Origin: Streptomyces lanatus
GTDB taxonomy: Bacteria; Actinomycetota; Actinomycetes; Streptomycetales; Streptomycetaceae
Assembly: GCF_014655715.1 (NCBI RefSeq)
Contig: NZ_BNBM01000006.1
Coordinates: forward strand, 418,484 to 482,483
DNA: 64,000 bases
Direction of reading: 5' to 3'
Of this stretch, positions 9,307 to 18,290 are shown piece by piece (within the stretch, counting starts at the first letter, position 1; every line of letters begins with the position of its first letter). A program made the position numbers and the translations under genes. The notes under the pieces were generated by a model that saw only the letters and a list, made by a program, of their open reading frames with translations, searched no databases and had not been told where the DNA came from.

Positions 9307-9567
9307 TCAAGCGCCGCGGCGTTGTTGCGATGCGGGACCGGACTCGTCGTCCTCGTCGTCCTCGTCATCGTCGTTATAGAGATCCGCGTACTGGGCGTAC
9401 GGGTCGTCTTCTTCGTCGTCGTCCTCGAACGGCTCGCCGTTCGGCGGCTGGCTCGAAGTCGAAGCGCCCAGCTCGTTGGCCAGACGCGACAGGTCAGTCC
9501 CGCCGCTGTTGTACTTCAGCTGGCGGGCGACCTTCGTCTGCTTGGCCTTGGCCCGGCCGCGCCCCAT
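9307..9567 (-). CDS. DUF3073 small acidic-tailed protein
   Basis: The 86-residue protein starts MGRGRAKAKQTKVARQLKY, the hallmark of DUF3073, a family conserved across actinobacteria with no known function. The N-terminus is strongly basic. From about residue 46 the chain becomes a run of Asp/Glu with two YxD(L/Y)-type aromatics, giving opposite charges at the two ends. A longer in-frame start exists at 9624, but ATG 9567 gives the family N-terminus and has GAGGGGG seven bases upstream. Confidence 0.88.
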   Translation of the reverse strand: MGRGRAKAKQTKVARQLKYNSGGTDLSRLANELGASTSSQPPNGEPFEDDDEEDDPYAQYADLYNDDDEDDEDDESGPASQQRRGA

Positions 9568-9779
9568 GGCTCGACCCCCTCGGTGACGGGGCTCGACGGC
9601 CCCAGAGTCTTGACACGCGTTCATGATCTAGAACGGGCTCTCCTCGGAGAGACCGGTCCGTAGGGCTTCCACGGTACCTGAGCCCGCGCCCATACGGTAC
9701 GTCGCCCGCAGCACGCGCGTCTGCCCAAGACCCTCGAGGTGCCCTGTCCTCGCTGGTCAACCGCGATTTTAACCACTTC

Positions 9780-9845
9780 TTGGCAGCCGACCCGCCGACG
9801 AGAGTGAGAGTTCTCTCTAAGAGCCCGTCGACGGGTCCCTGCCAA
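9780..9845 (-). terminator. Probable vdh terminator
   Basis: A long imperfect hairpin follows the vdh stop codon on the minus strand. TTGGCAG (9780-9786) pairs with CTGCCAA (9839-9845), and GACCCG with CGGGTC further in. Confidence 0.5.
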
Positions 9846-9852
9846 ACCCGGG

Positions 9853-10941
9853 TCAGTGACCTCCGCGTGCCTCCGCCATCCGCTGCTCGGCGATCCGGTC
9901 GGCCGCGGCGGCCGGCGGAATGCCATCCGTCTTCGCACGTGCGAATATGGCGAGCGTGGTGTCGTAGATCTTCGCGGCCTTCGCCTTGCACCGGTCGAAG
10001 TCGAAGCCGTGCAGTTCGTCGGCGACCTGGATGACACCGCCGGCGTTCACCACGTAGTCGGGCGCGTAGAGGATCCCGCGGTCGGCGAGGTCCTTCTCGA
10101 CGCCGGGGTGTTCCAGCTGGTTGTTGGCGGCGCCGCAGACGATCTTCGCGGTCAGCGCGGGCACGGTGTCGTCGTTCAGGGCGCCGCCGAGCGCGCAGGG
10201 GGCGTAGATGTCGAGGCCCTCGACGCGGATCAGGGTCGCGGTGTCGGCGACGGCCGTGACGCCGTCCGGGTGCGCGGCGAGGATGCGGCCGACGGCCTCC
10301 TCGCGGACGTCCGTGATGACGACCTCGGCGCCCTCCGCGCGCAGGTGCTCCACCAGGTGGTGGCCGACCTTGCCGACGCCCGCGATGCCGACCTTGCGGC
10401 CGCGCAGCGACGGGTCGCCCCACAGGTGCTGGGCGGAGGCGCGCATGCCCTGGTAGACGCCGAAGGCGGTGAGCACGGAGGAGTCGCCGGCGCCGCCGTT
10501 CTCGGGGGAGCGCCCGGTCGTCCAGCGGCACTCGCGGGCCACGACGTCCATGTCGGCGACGTACGTACCGACGTCGCAGGCGGTGACGTAGCGGCCGCCC
10601 AGCGAGGCCACGAAGCGGCCGTAGGCGAGCAGCAGCTCCTCGCTCTTGATCTTCTCCGGGTCGCCGATGATCACGGCCTTGCCGCCGCCGTGGTCGAGCC
10701 CGGCCATGGCGTTCTTGTAGGACATCCCGCGCGCGAGGTTCAGGGCGTCGGCGACGGCCTCTTCCTCGGTGGCGTACGGATAGAAGCGCGTGCCGCCGAG
10801 GGCGGGGCCCAGGGCGGTGGAGTGGATGGCGATGACGGCCTTGAGGCCGCTGGCGCGGTCCTGGCAGAGCACGACCTGCTCATGACCCCCCTGGTCCGAG
10901 TGGAACAGGGTGTGCAGGACGCCGTGTGTTACGTCGGTCAC
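9853..10941 (-). CDS. vdh: Valine (branched-chain amino acid) dehydrogenase
   Basis: This NAD-dependent dehydrogenase deaminates valine, leucine and isoleucine to 2-oxo acids. In Streptomyces these feed branched-chain fatty acid and polyketide precursors. The product is 362 residues. The N-terminal catalytic domain has the GPALGGTRFYPY segment and the lysine motifs MSYKNA and HGGGKAVI. The Rossmann domain carries GVGKVG at about residues 182-187. The C-terminal NQL substrate region is present in GAANNQLEHPG. The GTG start is at 10939-10941. Phe and Leu dehydrogenases are close relatives; Vdh is preferred from genome context. Confidence 0.9.
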   Translation of the reverse strand: MTDVTHGVLHTLFHSDQGGHEQVVLCQDRASGLKAVIAIHSTALGPALGGTRFYPYATEEEAVADALNLARGMSYKNAMAGLDHGGGKAVIIGDPEKIKSEELLLAYGRFVASLGGRYVTACDVGTYVADMDVVARECRWTTGRSPENGGAGDSSVLTAFGVYQGMRASAQHLWGDPSLRGRKVGIAGVGKVGHHLVEHLRAEGAEVVITDVREEAVGRILAAHPDGVTAVADTATLIRVEGLDIYAPCALGGALNDDTVPALTAKIVCGAANNQLEHPGVEKDLADRGILYAPDYVVNAGGVIQVADELHGFDFDRCKAKAAKIYDTTLAIFARAKTDGIPPAAAADRIAEQRMAEARGGH

Positions 10942-11163
10942 TGTGGTGACTCCTGAGTACGGTGCGGCGGTTGGAGCGAGCTCCCATACGGGTGGTGGGG
11001 GCTGTTGGGGATGAGATTAGACCCGTGGGCGCCCGTCCCACCCGCAGTGCTCAGGATCATCCACCGCCGGGGTACGTCCGTGCGACGATTTGCATAGTTT
11101 TCCCGCCGGTTTGTCATCCGGTTTCGCAGGTTTCCCTGGCAGACGGCGGGGGAGGGAGCAGGC

Positions 11164-12006
11164 GTGCCCAAGGTGTCCTCGGTGATCGTCCCGTACGCGA
11201 CCTATCTGCGGGTGTACGAACCACTGGCGGCCTTCCCGGAGCCGGAGCGGGGCCACTGGGCCCGTTACGCCCGCCGCTCCGACCGCCCCTCGTACCAGGA
11301 CGAACTGCGCCGTTCCCTGGCGGACTTGCTGCCCACCCCGCCTGTCCCGGTGCCGGTACACGAGAGCGGCGACGCCTTTGTGCTGGAGATCGACGGGGTG
11401 CTGTGCGTGTGCCCGTGGCGCACCCGGCTGCGCGGCTGGCAGGCGCTCGGGGAGCTGCCCGGTGAGCTGCCGAGGCCGGTCCTGGAGGCGGTGCTGCCGG
11501 AGGTCGTACGGCGCCAGGCGGCCCAGGACTACGAGCGCTGGCTGGCCCGCAACCCGGACGCCCGGCCGTGGATCCGCACCTCGACCTGGCAGGTGCCGCT
11601 GCACTGGTTCGTGCTGGTGTCGGACGAGGAGCGGTGGTTCGACAAGGGCTCGGGCGAGGCCGCGCCGACGCTGCGCTACCGCACGCCCATGGTGCAGGCC
11701 CGGCGGCGGGTGGCGCGGGCCCTGCGGACGCTGAAGGACGCCATCGACGAAGGGCCCCTCATCGACGGCCTGGTGGACGTCGGGCGCTGGCTGGAGGAGT
11801 TCCACCCGCGCTCACAGGTCGAGCTGGACTACGGCGGTCTCGTGCACACCCTGCCGGCCGGTGAGCTGGAGGACGACCACTCGGCGGCCGATGTGGCCGA
11901 CGGCATCGAGGCGCTGCGGCAGGGCGACGGCGTGGGGGCCGGGGAGGCCTACGCGCGGCTCGTGGAGCGGTGGCGGTCGGTACGGGACCGGCGTTCGGCG
12001 AACTGA
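11164..12006 (+). CDS. Conserved Streptomyces protein of unknown function
   Basis: I do not recognise a named domain in this 280-residue soluble protein. It starts with GTG behind a GGAGG-like run (ggggagggagcagg). The sequence is rich in Trp, Arg and Glu, with no signal peptide or membrane helix. A short beta-rich stretch, VPLHWFVLVSDEERWF (about residues 142-157), is followed by a helical segment containing YRTPMVQARRRVARALRTL. It lies between divergent vdh and bldC, a context I recall as conserved among streptomycetes. Confidence 0.75.
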   Translation: MPKVSSVIVPYATYLRVYEPLAAFPEPERGHWARYARRSDRPSYQDELRRSLADLLPTPPVPVPVHESGDAFVLEIDGVLCVCPWRTRLRGWQALGELPGELPRPVLEAVLPEVVRRQAAQDYERWLARNPDARPWIRTSTWQVPLHWFVLVSDEERWFDKGSGEAAPTLRYRTPMVQARRRVARALRTLKDAIDEGPLIDGLVDVGRWLEEFHPRSQVELDYGGLVHTLPAGELEDDHSAADVADGIEALRQGDGVGAGEAYARLVERWRSVRDRRSAN

Positions 12007-12544
12007 GCGAGCCGAGTTCGCGCCGGGCGAACTGGCGTTTGACGGGGCGCCCGTTTTGGGGTTTCGTGCTCGTTCTGGGGTTCTTGATGTCTCGTCAACA
12101 TGGGACGTAGGACCCGATCCGGGCGTAAGTATCAAGGGTGTGTCAACAACCGCAAGCGTGACGGAATGCACGTACGCGGCCCTTGCATCCCTAACCCCCC
12201 CTCGTGCCAAAATAGGACAAGGAGTCCGGGGAGGACTCCATCTCGACATTGCACGCTTTGGGGGGTCTTGAGACTCCTGCACGCCACTGTGACTGATCGT
12301 CACAGTGGCGTGACTGTCCGCTATGGCATGGTCCATCGGCTTCCGTCGCTGATGGACACCTGGGAGGGCAATTCCATCGGTTTGGCCGACGCGGCTGGAC
12401 AGATGGTGTAGTTGTAGTGCCGAGGACAAGCCGTTCGTCCTATAACCGACTCGACCCGCGTCGACCATTTCGGGCAACGCGGGTCAAGGTGCAGAATTTA
12501 GAGGAAAGAACCGAGAAGGTTCGGTTCTCCCGAGGAGGCCGCTC
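12007..12544. other. Long regulatory region upstream of bldC
   Basis: This 538-bp gap has no supported gene. It holds a perfect 14-bp inverted repeat at 12280-12312, a candidate -10 TATAAC at 12441-12446, and the bldC ribosome binding site GAGGAGG just before 12545. Length and AT content fit a developmentally regulated promoter with a long untranslated leader. Confidence 0.5.
12280..12312. promoter_or_regulatory. Perfect 14-bp inverted repeat upstream of bldC
   Basis: CACGCCACTGTGAC at 12280-12293 is followed by TGATC and its exact reverse complement at 12299-12312. There is no U-tract. It could be an attenuator or terminator hairpin, or a protein-binding site. Confidence 0.6.
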
Positions 12545-12751
12545 ATGACCGCTCGCACCCCTGATGCCGAGCCGCTGCTGACCCCGGCTGAGGTCGCCAC
12601 GATGTTCCGCGTCGACCCCAAGACGGTCACGCGGTGGGCGAAGGCCGGGAAGCTTACTTCCATCCGTACGCTCGGCGGTCATCGCCGTTACCGCGAGGCT
12701 GAGGTCCGCGCTCTGCTCGCGGGCATCCCGCAGCAGCGCAGCGAAGCCTGA
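12545..12751 (+). CDS. bldC: Developmental regulator BldC (MerR-like DNA-binding domain)
   Basis: BldC is a 68-residue DNA-binding protein made almost only of a MerR-type winged helix. It delays entry into development and binds direct repeats cooperatively rather than as a dimer. The sequence LLTPAEVATMFRVDPKTVTRWAKAGKL forms the helix-turn-helix, and TLGGHRRYREAEVRALL forms the wing. No effector domain is present, as in known BldC. An excellent GAGGAGG lies 6 nt before the ATG. The transcript ends at the strong terminator at 12898-12937. Confidence 0.97.
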   Translation: MTARTPDAEPLLTPAEVATMFRVDPKTVTRWAKAGKLTSIRTLGGHRRYREAEVRALLAGIPQQRSEA

Positions 12752-13307
12752 ACAACTCCATAACCGGGCAAAACGGCAGTTCCCCCAACTCGCCGTGGCG
12801 CCCGGACCCTAGCTCCAAGCGACGCGGGTTCTGCCCCAACGGAACCCCCGCCCGAGCCGAACAGAGCTCTTCAGGCACGCAACAAGGGTGCGTCGTGGAT
12901 CGCGCTGGACTCCGCCGAGTCCAGCGCGATCTTTTTTGTGCGCGGAGTGTGCGCCGGCGGGGGACCTGTGAGCGCCCTTGTCGGACTCTGGGGAGGGCTG
13001 TCGGATCTCCTGTGGGCTCACTCTGTGTGTTCGATGCGTGTGAGCTGCGTGCGTGCCCGGTGTGTGCCGGAAGTGTGCCGGATGGGGCCCGCAACCCGCC
13101 CGGAAGGTGGTGCAATTGCACATATTAAATTGACCAGTTGTAGGAGAGGGGTAAGTGCTACTCAGCCGGAAACTTATACGGTGACACCCGTCACATGCCG
13201 GGGTGCTTGTTGCCTCTGGCCTATGTACGCTAATGAGCCGCGAGTGATCCATTGGCCCACGGTGGGGCGGGAGTTGGCGCCGAGCCCACGCTCGTGATCC
13301 ACATGGC
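12752..13307. other. Gap between bldC and the DUF6274-type gene
   Basis: Apart from the bldC terminator, this 556-bp stretch shows no convincing gene. Around 13110-13240 it is AT-rich for this genome, including a TATTAAATTGACC segment, and may contain promoter sequence. Confidence 0.4.
12898..12937 (+). terminator. bldC terminator
   Basis: A perfect 14-bp stem (12898-12911 with 12918-12931) surrounds a 6-nt loop and is followed by TTTTTT. This is one of the few canonical intrinsic terminators with a U-tract in the window. Confidence 0.93.
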
Positions 13308-13502
13308 TCACGCGATCGACGCCGCCTCGTCCTCGACGACCTCGTCCGGGACAGGCCGGTAGCTGCGCGTGCCCGGGTCCATCGCGAGCCTCAGCAGCCG
13401 GTGGCATATCGGGCAGTGCCGCGTGAGATGTCGGTAGGGAGCGGCAGCCGACAGATGCGCACGAAGCAGAGCTCGCGTCTCATGCCTAGCCGATGCCGCC
13501 AT
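13308..13502 (-). CDS. Small zinc-ribbon-like protein (DUF6274-type)
   Basis: The 64-residue product starts MAASARHETRALLRAHL and contains HCPICHRLLRLAMD at about residues 29-42. The HCxxCH arrangement suggests a metal knuckle or haem-like site, though one CxxC alone is not enough to prove zinc binding. I recall similar small Streptomyces proteins under DUF6274; function is unknown. It is transcribed in the same direction as hrpA and the tRNA-Asp upstream of it. Confidence 0.65.
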   Translation of the reverse strand: MAASARHETRALLRAHLSAAAPYRHLTRHCPICHRLLRLAMDPGTRSYRPVPDEVVEDEAASIA

Positions 13503-13704
13503 ACGCCACCTCCAGGGGTCACACGGAGAAGTGCCCTGATTTCTGGGTACCGAGCGAATGTGACGCCGTCAAGGCGGCCTGCGGGCGACGGGGCGTGAAA
13601 AGGCGCGTATCCCTTGAGGTGCGAGCCTGCGGTGGTGGGTGGGGCGAAGCGCGGGCATGAAGAAGGGCCCGCACCCTCTCGGATGCGAGCCCCAACCTTC
13701 ACTG

Positions 13705-13779
13705 CGGTCCTGACGGGATTTGAACCCGCGGCCTCCACCTTGACAGGGTGGCGAGCACTCCAAACTGCTCCACAGGACC
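13705..13779 (-). tRNA. tRNA-Asp (GTC), copy 1
   Basis: Minus-strand cloverleaf with acceptor arms GGTCCTG and CAGGACC. The anticodon loop CTGTCAA gives anticodon GTC. The discriminator is G, as expected for tRNA-Asp. The 75 nt are identical to the copy at 18026-18100 on the other side of hrpA. Confidence 0.95.
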
Positions 13780-13873
13780 AGGTTTCGCGGCGCTATTCGT
13801 GCGTTGCGCTGCGAGAAGAGACTGTACAGGAGGGTGAGCCCCGGGGTCGAACTCACCCAGCGTGCAGGGGCCG

Positions 13874-16800
13874 TTACGGCGCCAGCGCGTCGATCGCCTT
13901 CACGATCCGCTTGTCGGAGATCGGGTACGCGGTGCCGAGCGCGTGGGCGAAATAGCTGACGCGGAGCTCCTCCAGCATCCAGCGGACGTCCAGCACCTGC
14001 TGCGGCACCGGACGCCCCTGCGGCATCTGCTCCAGCAGCCAGGCGTACTCGTCCCGCATCTCGTGGACCTTCTCCATACGCGTCGTGTCCCGCTGGACGT
14101 TCGTCGGCATCTGCTGCAGCCGACGGTCCACCGCGATCAGGTACCGCATCAGATCGGGCAGCCGCCGCAGCCCCGCCTCCGTCACGAAACCGGGCTTCAC
14201 AAGGCCGTCCAGCTGCCCCCGTACATCCGCCAGGTTCGCCAGCAGCACAGCGCTGCGTACGCCCTTCAGACGGCGCTCCGCGGCCTGCCACGCGGACAGC
14301 ACCTGCTGCACCTGGCCCACCGCACGGACCGTCGTGTCGACGATCTCGGCGCGCACCTTCTCATACAGCTTGCGATACGACTCCTCGTCCCACGCCGGCC
14401 CCCCGAAGTCCCCGATCAGCTTGTCCGCCGCCGCCATCGCGCAGTCGTCGAACAGGCCCTGGATCGAACCGTGGGGGTTGGCGGACAGGGCGAGCTTCTG
14501 GGCGTTCGTCAGGTGGTCGCTCGCGAATTTCGCCGGGTTGACCGGGATGTTGCGCAGGATGAGACGACGCGTGCCCTTCCACATCGCCTGCGCCTGCTCC
14601 GCCTCCGTGTCGAAGAGCCGTACGGACACCGTGTCGCCGTCGTCCACCAGCGCCGGATACGCCTTCACCGGCTGACCGGCCCGGCGGGTCTCGAAGACAC
14701 GGGTGAGCGAACCGATGGTCCAGTCGGTCAGACCCTTGCGCTCCAGGGACTCCCCGCCCTCACGGGAGGCGGTGGCCGCCGCGGCCTGGGAGAGAGCCTT
14801 GCGCGCTTTCGGCTTCAGCTGGAGCTTCAGGGCCTCCAGATCCTTGTCCTCGGCCAGCTTGCGGCGCCGCTCGTCGACGATACGGAACGTGATCCGCAGA
14901 TGGTCGGGGACCTTCGGCCACTCGAAGTCGTCCGCCTCGAACGGCACGCCCACCATGCGCTTCAGCTCACGGGCCATCGTCACCGTCAGCGGCTCCTGCA
15001 AAGGGACCGCCGTGTCCAGGAAACGCTTCGCGAAATTCGGCGCCGGCACGTAATGCCGGCGGATCGGCTTCGGGAGGGAACGGATCAGCTCCGTCACCAA
15101 CTCCTCCCGTAGACCCGGGATCTGCCAGTCGAAGCCCTCGTCCGTGACCTGGTTGAGAACCTGGAGCGGGATGTGGACGGTGACCCCGTCGGCATCCGCA
15201 CCCGGCTCGAACTGGTACGTCACCCGGAACTTGAGCTGCCCCTGCCGCCACGAGTCCGGATAGTCGGCCTTCGTCACCGCCTCCGCCGACTCCCGGATGA
15301 GCATCTCGCGCTCGAAGTCCAGGAACTCCGGCTCCTCGTGCCGCTTGCGCTTCCACCACGAGTCGAAGTGCGCGCCGGAGACGACATGCTCCGGCACCCG
15401 GGCGTCGTAGAAGTCGAACAGCGTCTCGTCGTCGACGACGATGTCCCGGCGCCGCGCCCGGTGTTCGAGCTCCTCCACCTCGCTCAGCAGCTTGCGGTTG
15501 TCCGCGAAGAACTTGTGGTGCGTGCGCCAGTCGCCCTCCACCAGCGCGTTACGGATGAACAGCTCGCGACTGACCTCGGCATCGATCCGCCCGTAGTTCA
15601 CCTTCCGCTGGGCGACGATCGGAACGCCGTACAGCGTGACCTTCTCGTACGCCATCACCGCCGCCTGGTCCTTCTCCCAGTGCGGTTCGCTGTACGTCCG
15701 CTTCAGGAGGTGTCCGGCGAGGGGTTCCACCCACTCGGGTTCGATCTTCGCGTTGACGCGAGCCCAGAGACGCGAGGTCTCGACGAGCTCCGCGGACATC
15801 ACGAACCGCGGGGGCTTCTTGAAGAGGGCCGAGCCCGGGAAGATCGCGAACTTGGCGTTCCGCGCGCCCAGATACTCGTTCTTCGCCCCGTCCTTCACAT
15901 CCTTCATCCCGATGTGGGAGAGCAGGCCCGCCAGGAGGGACACATGCACACGGTCGGCGGGGGCATCGTCCTCGCCGAGATGGATACCCATCTGCTTGGC
16001 GACCGTACGCAACTGCGTGTAGATGTCCTGCCATTCGCGAATGCGCAGGAAATTCAGATACTCCTGCTTGCACATCCGGCGGAAGGAAGAAGACCCCCGC
16101 TCACGCTGCTGCTCCCGGACATAACGCCACAGGTTCAGATACGCGAGGAAGTCACTCGTCTCGTCCTTGAACCGGGCGTGCTGCTGATCCGCCTGCGCCT
16201 GCTTGTCGGCCGGCCGCTCCCGCGGATCCTGGATCGACAGCGCCGCCGCTATGACCATGACCTCACGGACACAGCCGTTCTTGTCGGCCTCCAGCACCAT
16301 GCGCGCCAGCCGCGGGTCGACGGGCAGCTGGGCCAGCTTGCGGCCGGTGTCCGTGAGCCGCTTGCGAACGTCCTTCTCGGCCGGGTTCAGCGCACCGAGC
16401 TCCTGCAGCAGCTGCACACCGTCACGGATATTGCGATGGTCCGGCGGATCGATGAACGGGAACTTCTCGATGTCGCCCAGCCCGGCCGCGGTCATCTGGA
16501 GGATGACGGAGGCGAGATTCGTACGAAGGATCTCGGCGTCCGTGAACTCGGACCGCCCGACGAAGTCGTCCTCGGAGTAAAGCCGAATACAGATGCCGTC
16601 ACTCGTACGGCCACAGCGGCCCTTGCGCTGGTTGGCACTGGCCTGCGAGACCGGCTCGATGGGGAGCCGCTGCACCTTGGTGCGATGGCTGTACCGGCTG
16701 ATCCGGGCGAAGCCGGGGTCGATGACGTACTTGATACCGGGGACCGTCAGGGACGTCTCGGCGACATTGGTCGCCAGAACGATCCTGCGACCGGTGTGGG

Positions 16801-17818
16801 GCTGGAAGACGCGATGCTGCTCGGCATGGGAGAGACGCGCGTAAAGAGGCAGCACCTCGGTGAACCGGTAATTCCTCTTCACCAGCGCGTCAGCGGTGTC
16901 CCGGATCTCCCGCTCACCGGAGAGAAAGACAAGGATGTCGCCCTTGCCCTCACCCTGAAGCTCCTCGACGGCATCACAGATCGCGGTGATCTGATCGCGG
17001 TCGGCGTCATCACCGTCCTCCTCCAGAAGCGGGCGATACCGCACCTCCACCGGATACGTCCGCCCACTGACCTCGACGATCGGCGCGTCCCCGAAATGCC
17101 GCGAGAAACGCTCGGGATCAATGGTCGCCGAAGTGATGACCACCTTCAGATCCGGCCGCTTCGGCAGCAACTGCGCCAGATACCCGAGCAGGAAGTCGAT
17201 GTTGAGAGACCGCTCATGCGCCTCGTCGATGATGATCGTGTCGTAGGCGCGCAGCTCACGGTCGGTCTGGATCTCGGCCAGCAGGATGCCGTCCGTCATC
17301 AACTTGATGAAGGTGCCGTCGGGATTCACCTGGTCGGTGAACCGCACCTTCCAGCCCACCGACTCACCGAGCGGCGTATCCAACTCCTCAGCCACCCGCT
17401 CGGCGACCGTACGCGCGGCGATACGCCGAGGCTGCGTATGCCCGATCATCCCCCGGACCCCGCGCCCCAGCTCCAGACAGATCTTCGGAATCTGCGTGGT
17501 CTTACCGGACCCCGTCTCACCAGCGACGATCACCACCTGGTGATCACGGATGGCCGCCGCGATCTCGTCCTTCTTCTGGCTGACCGGCAACTGCTCGGGA
17601 TACGACACGACCGGAAGCCGCGTACGCCGGGCAGCGATCCGCTCCTCCCCCTTGGCGACCTCCACCTCGATCTCCGCGAGCACAGCGGCCCGCGCCTCCG
17701 GCTTACGGATCTTGCGAGCACCCTCAAGCCGCCGACCGAGCCGGTGCGCATCACGCAACGACAGCTCGTTCAGACGGGGGGCCAGAGGACCGAGGGCGGG
17801 GGCGGAGTGCGTAGACAT
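13874..17818 (-). CDS. hrpA: DEAH-box ATP-dependent RNA helicase HrpA
   Basis: This very large (1314 residues) SF2 helicase of the DEAH/RHA class is similar in length to E. coli HrpA, which acts in mRNA processing and rescue of collided ribosomes. Motifs are Walker A GETGSGKTT at about residues 94-102, motif Ia TQPRRIAA, motif II DEAH in IIDEAHERSLN, motif III SAT in VVITSATID, and motif VI QRKGRCGR. The helicase-associated and OB-fold regions follow, with a long C-terminal domain typical of HrpA. It is transcribed alone and lies between two identical tRNA-Asp genes. Confidence 0.96.
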   Translation of the reverse strand: MSTHSAPALGPLAPRLNELSLRDAHRLGRRLEGARKIRKPEARAAVLAEIEVEVAKGEERIAARRTRLPVVSYPEQLPVSQKKDEIAAAIRDHQVVIVAGETGSGKTTQIPKICLELGRGVRGMIGHTQPRRIAARTVAERVAEELDTPLGESVGWKVRFTDQVNPDGTFIKLMTDGILLAEIQTDRELRAYDTIIIDEAHERSLNIDFLLGYLAQLLPKRPDLKVVITSATIDPERFSRHFGDAPIVEVSGRTYPVEVRYRPLLEEDGDDADRDQITAICDAVEELQGEGKGDILVFLSGEREIRDTADALVKRNYRFTEVLPLYARLSHAEQHRVFQPHTGRRIVLATNVAETSLTVPGIKYVIDPGFARISRYSHRTKVQRLPIEPVSQASANQRKGRCGRTSDGICIRLYSEDDFVGRSEFTDAEILRTNLASVILQMTAAGLGDIEKFPFIDPPDHRNIRDGVQLLQELGALNPAEKDVRKRLTDTGRKLAQLPVDPRLARMVLEADKNGCVREVMVIAAALSIQDPRERPADKQAQADQQHARFKDETSDFLAYLNLWRYVREQQRERGSSSFRRMCKQEYLNFLRIREWQDIYTQLRTVAKQMGIHLGEDDAPADRVHVSLLAGLLSHIGMKDVKDGAKNEYLGARNAKFAIFPGSALFKKPPRFVMSAELVETSRLWARVNAKIEPEWVEPLAGHLLKRTYSEPHWEKDQAAVMAYEKVTLYGVPIVAQRKVNYGRIDAEVSRELFIRNALVEGDWRTHHKFFADNRKLLSEVEELEHRARRRDIVVDDETLFDFYDARVPEHVVSGAHFDSWWKRKRHEEPEFLDFEREMLIRESAEAVTKADYPDSWRQGQLKFRVTYQFEPGADADGVTVHIPLQVLNQVTDEGFDWQIPGLREELVTELIRSLPKPIRRHYVPAPNFAKRFLDTAVPLQEPLTVTMARELKRMVGVPFEADDFEWPKVPDHLRITFRIVDERRRKLAEDKDLEALKLQLKPKARKALSQAAAATASREGGESLERKGLTDWTIGSLTRVFETRRAGQPVKAYPALVDDGDTVSVRLFDTEAEQAQAMWKGTRRLILRNIPVNPAKFASDHLTNAQKLALSANPHGSIQGLFDDCAMAAADKLIGDFGGPAWDEESYRKLYEKVRAEIVDTTVRAVGQVQQVLSAWQAAERRLKGVRSAVLLANLADVRGQLDGLVKPGFVTEAGLRRLPDLMRYLIAVDRRLQQMPTNVQRDTTRMEKVHEMRDEYAWLLEQMPQGRPVPQQVLDVRWMLEELRVSYFAHALGTAYPISDKRIVKAIDALAP

Positions 17819-17893
17819 ACGGACCCCAGGATCTCATCCCGACGAAATCCATGGCGAACGCTTTTGCAGCGCCCGGCTCTCCGGACACACGAG

Positions 17894-17921
17894 AACCCCC
17901 GTCGATCACCCGACGGGGGTT
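17894..17921 (-). terminator. Terminator of the tRNA-Glu/Asp/Phe cluster
   Basis: A perfect 11-bp stem (17894-17904 with 17911-17921) surrounds ATCACC. It lies immediately downstream of tRNA-Phe on the minus strand and ahead of hrpA. Confidence 0.75.
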
Positions 17922-17927
17922 CACCTG

Positions 17928-18001
17928 TGGCTGGGGCCGGGGTCGAACCGGCGACCTATCGCTTTTCAGGCGATCGCTCGTACCAACTGAGCTACCCAGC
18001 C
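17928..18001 (-). tRNA. tRNA-Phe (GAA)
   Basis: Minus-strand cloverleaf with acceptor arms GGCTGGG and CCCAGCC. The anticodon loop CTGAAAA reads GAA and the discriminator is A. It is 74 nt and last in the three-tRNA cluster. Confidence 0.95.
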
Positions 18002-18025
18002 GCGAGGCTTCTCTCGAAGCCTCAG

Positions 18026-18100
18026 CGGTCCTGACGGGATTTGAACCCGCGGCCTCCACCTTGACAGGGTGGCGAGCACTCCAAACTGCTCCACAGGACC
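18026..18100 (-). tRNA. tRNA-Asp (GTC), copy 2
   Basis: Identical over 75 nt to the copy at 13705-13779. Anticodon GTC, discriminator G. It is the middle gene of the Glu-Asp-Phe cluster. Confidence 0.95.
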
Positions 18101-18137
18101 ATGCGATGCGTACGACAGTGTCGCACACCGTACTGCG

Positions 18138-18210
18138 TGCCCCCAACGGGATTCGAACCCGTGCTACCGCCTTGAAAGGGCGGCGTCCTAGGCCGCTAGA
18201 CGATGAGGGC
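18138..18210 (-). tRNA. tRNA-Glu (TTC)
   Basis: Acceptor arms GCCCTCA and TGGGGGC pair with one G-T wobble. The anticodon loop CTTTCAA reads TTC. It is 73 nt and first in the cluster. Confidence 0.94.
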
Positions 18211-18254
18211 TATCGGCCCGCCTGGGCGCCTCTCAGCGCGTCGGGGACGTGAGA

Positions 18255-18284
18255 AGCATATGGGATGGCGGGAGGTATCGCCAA
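18255..18284 (-). promoter_or_regulatory. Candidate promoter of the tRNA cluster
   Basis: On the minus strand, TTGGCG and TATGCT are 18 bp apart. The -10 lies about 45 bp upstream of the tRNA-Glu 5' end. Confidence 0.5.
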
Positions 18285-18290
18285 AACGGT

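Noticed and set aside
12412..12446. Complete -35/-10 promoter for bldC using TTGTAG and TATAAC
   Set aside because: The spacing is 23 bp, too long for a standard promoter. Only the -10 is kept as a candidate.
13174..13407. A 77-residue minus-strand ORF upstream of bldC's neighbour
   Set aside because: Overlaps the better-supported small gene at 13308-13502, lacks a ribosome binding site and has composition typical of chance frames.
15173..18034. A 953-residue plus-strand frame opposite hrpA
   Set aside because: Runs across hrpA and two tRNAs on the other strand and has no family features.
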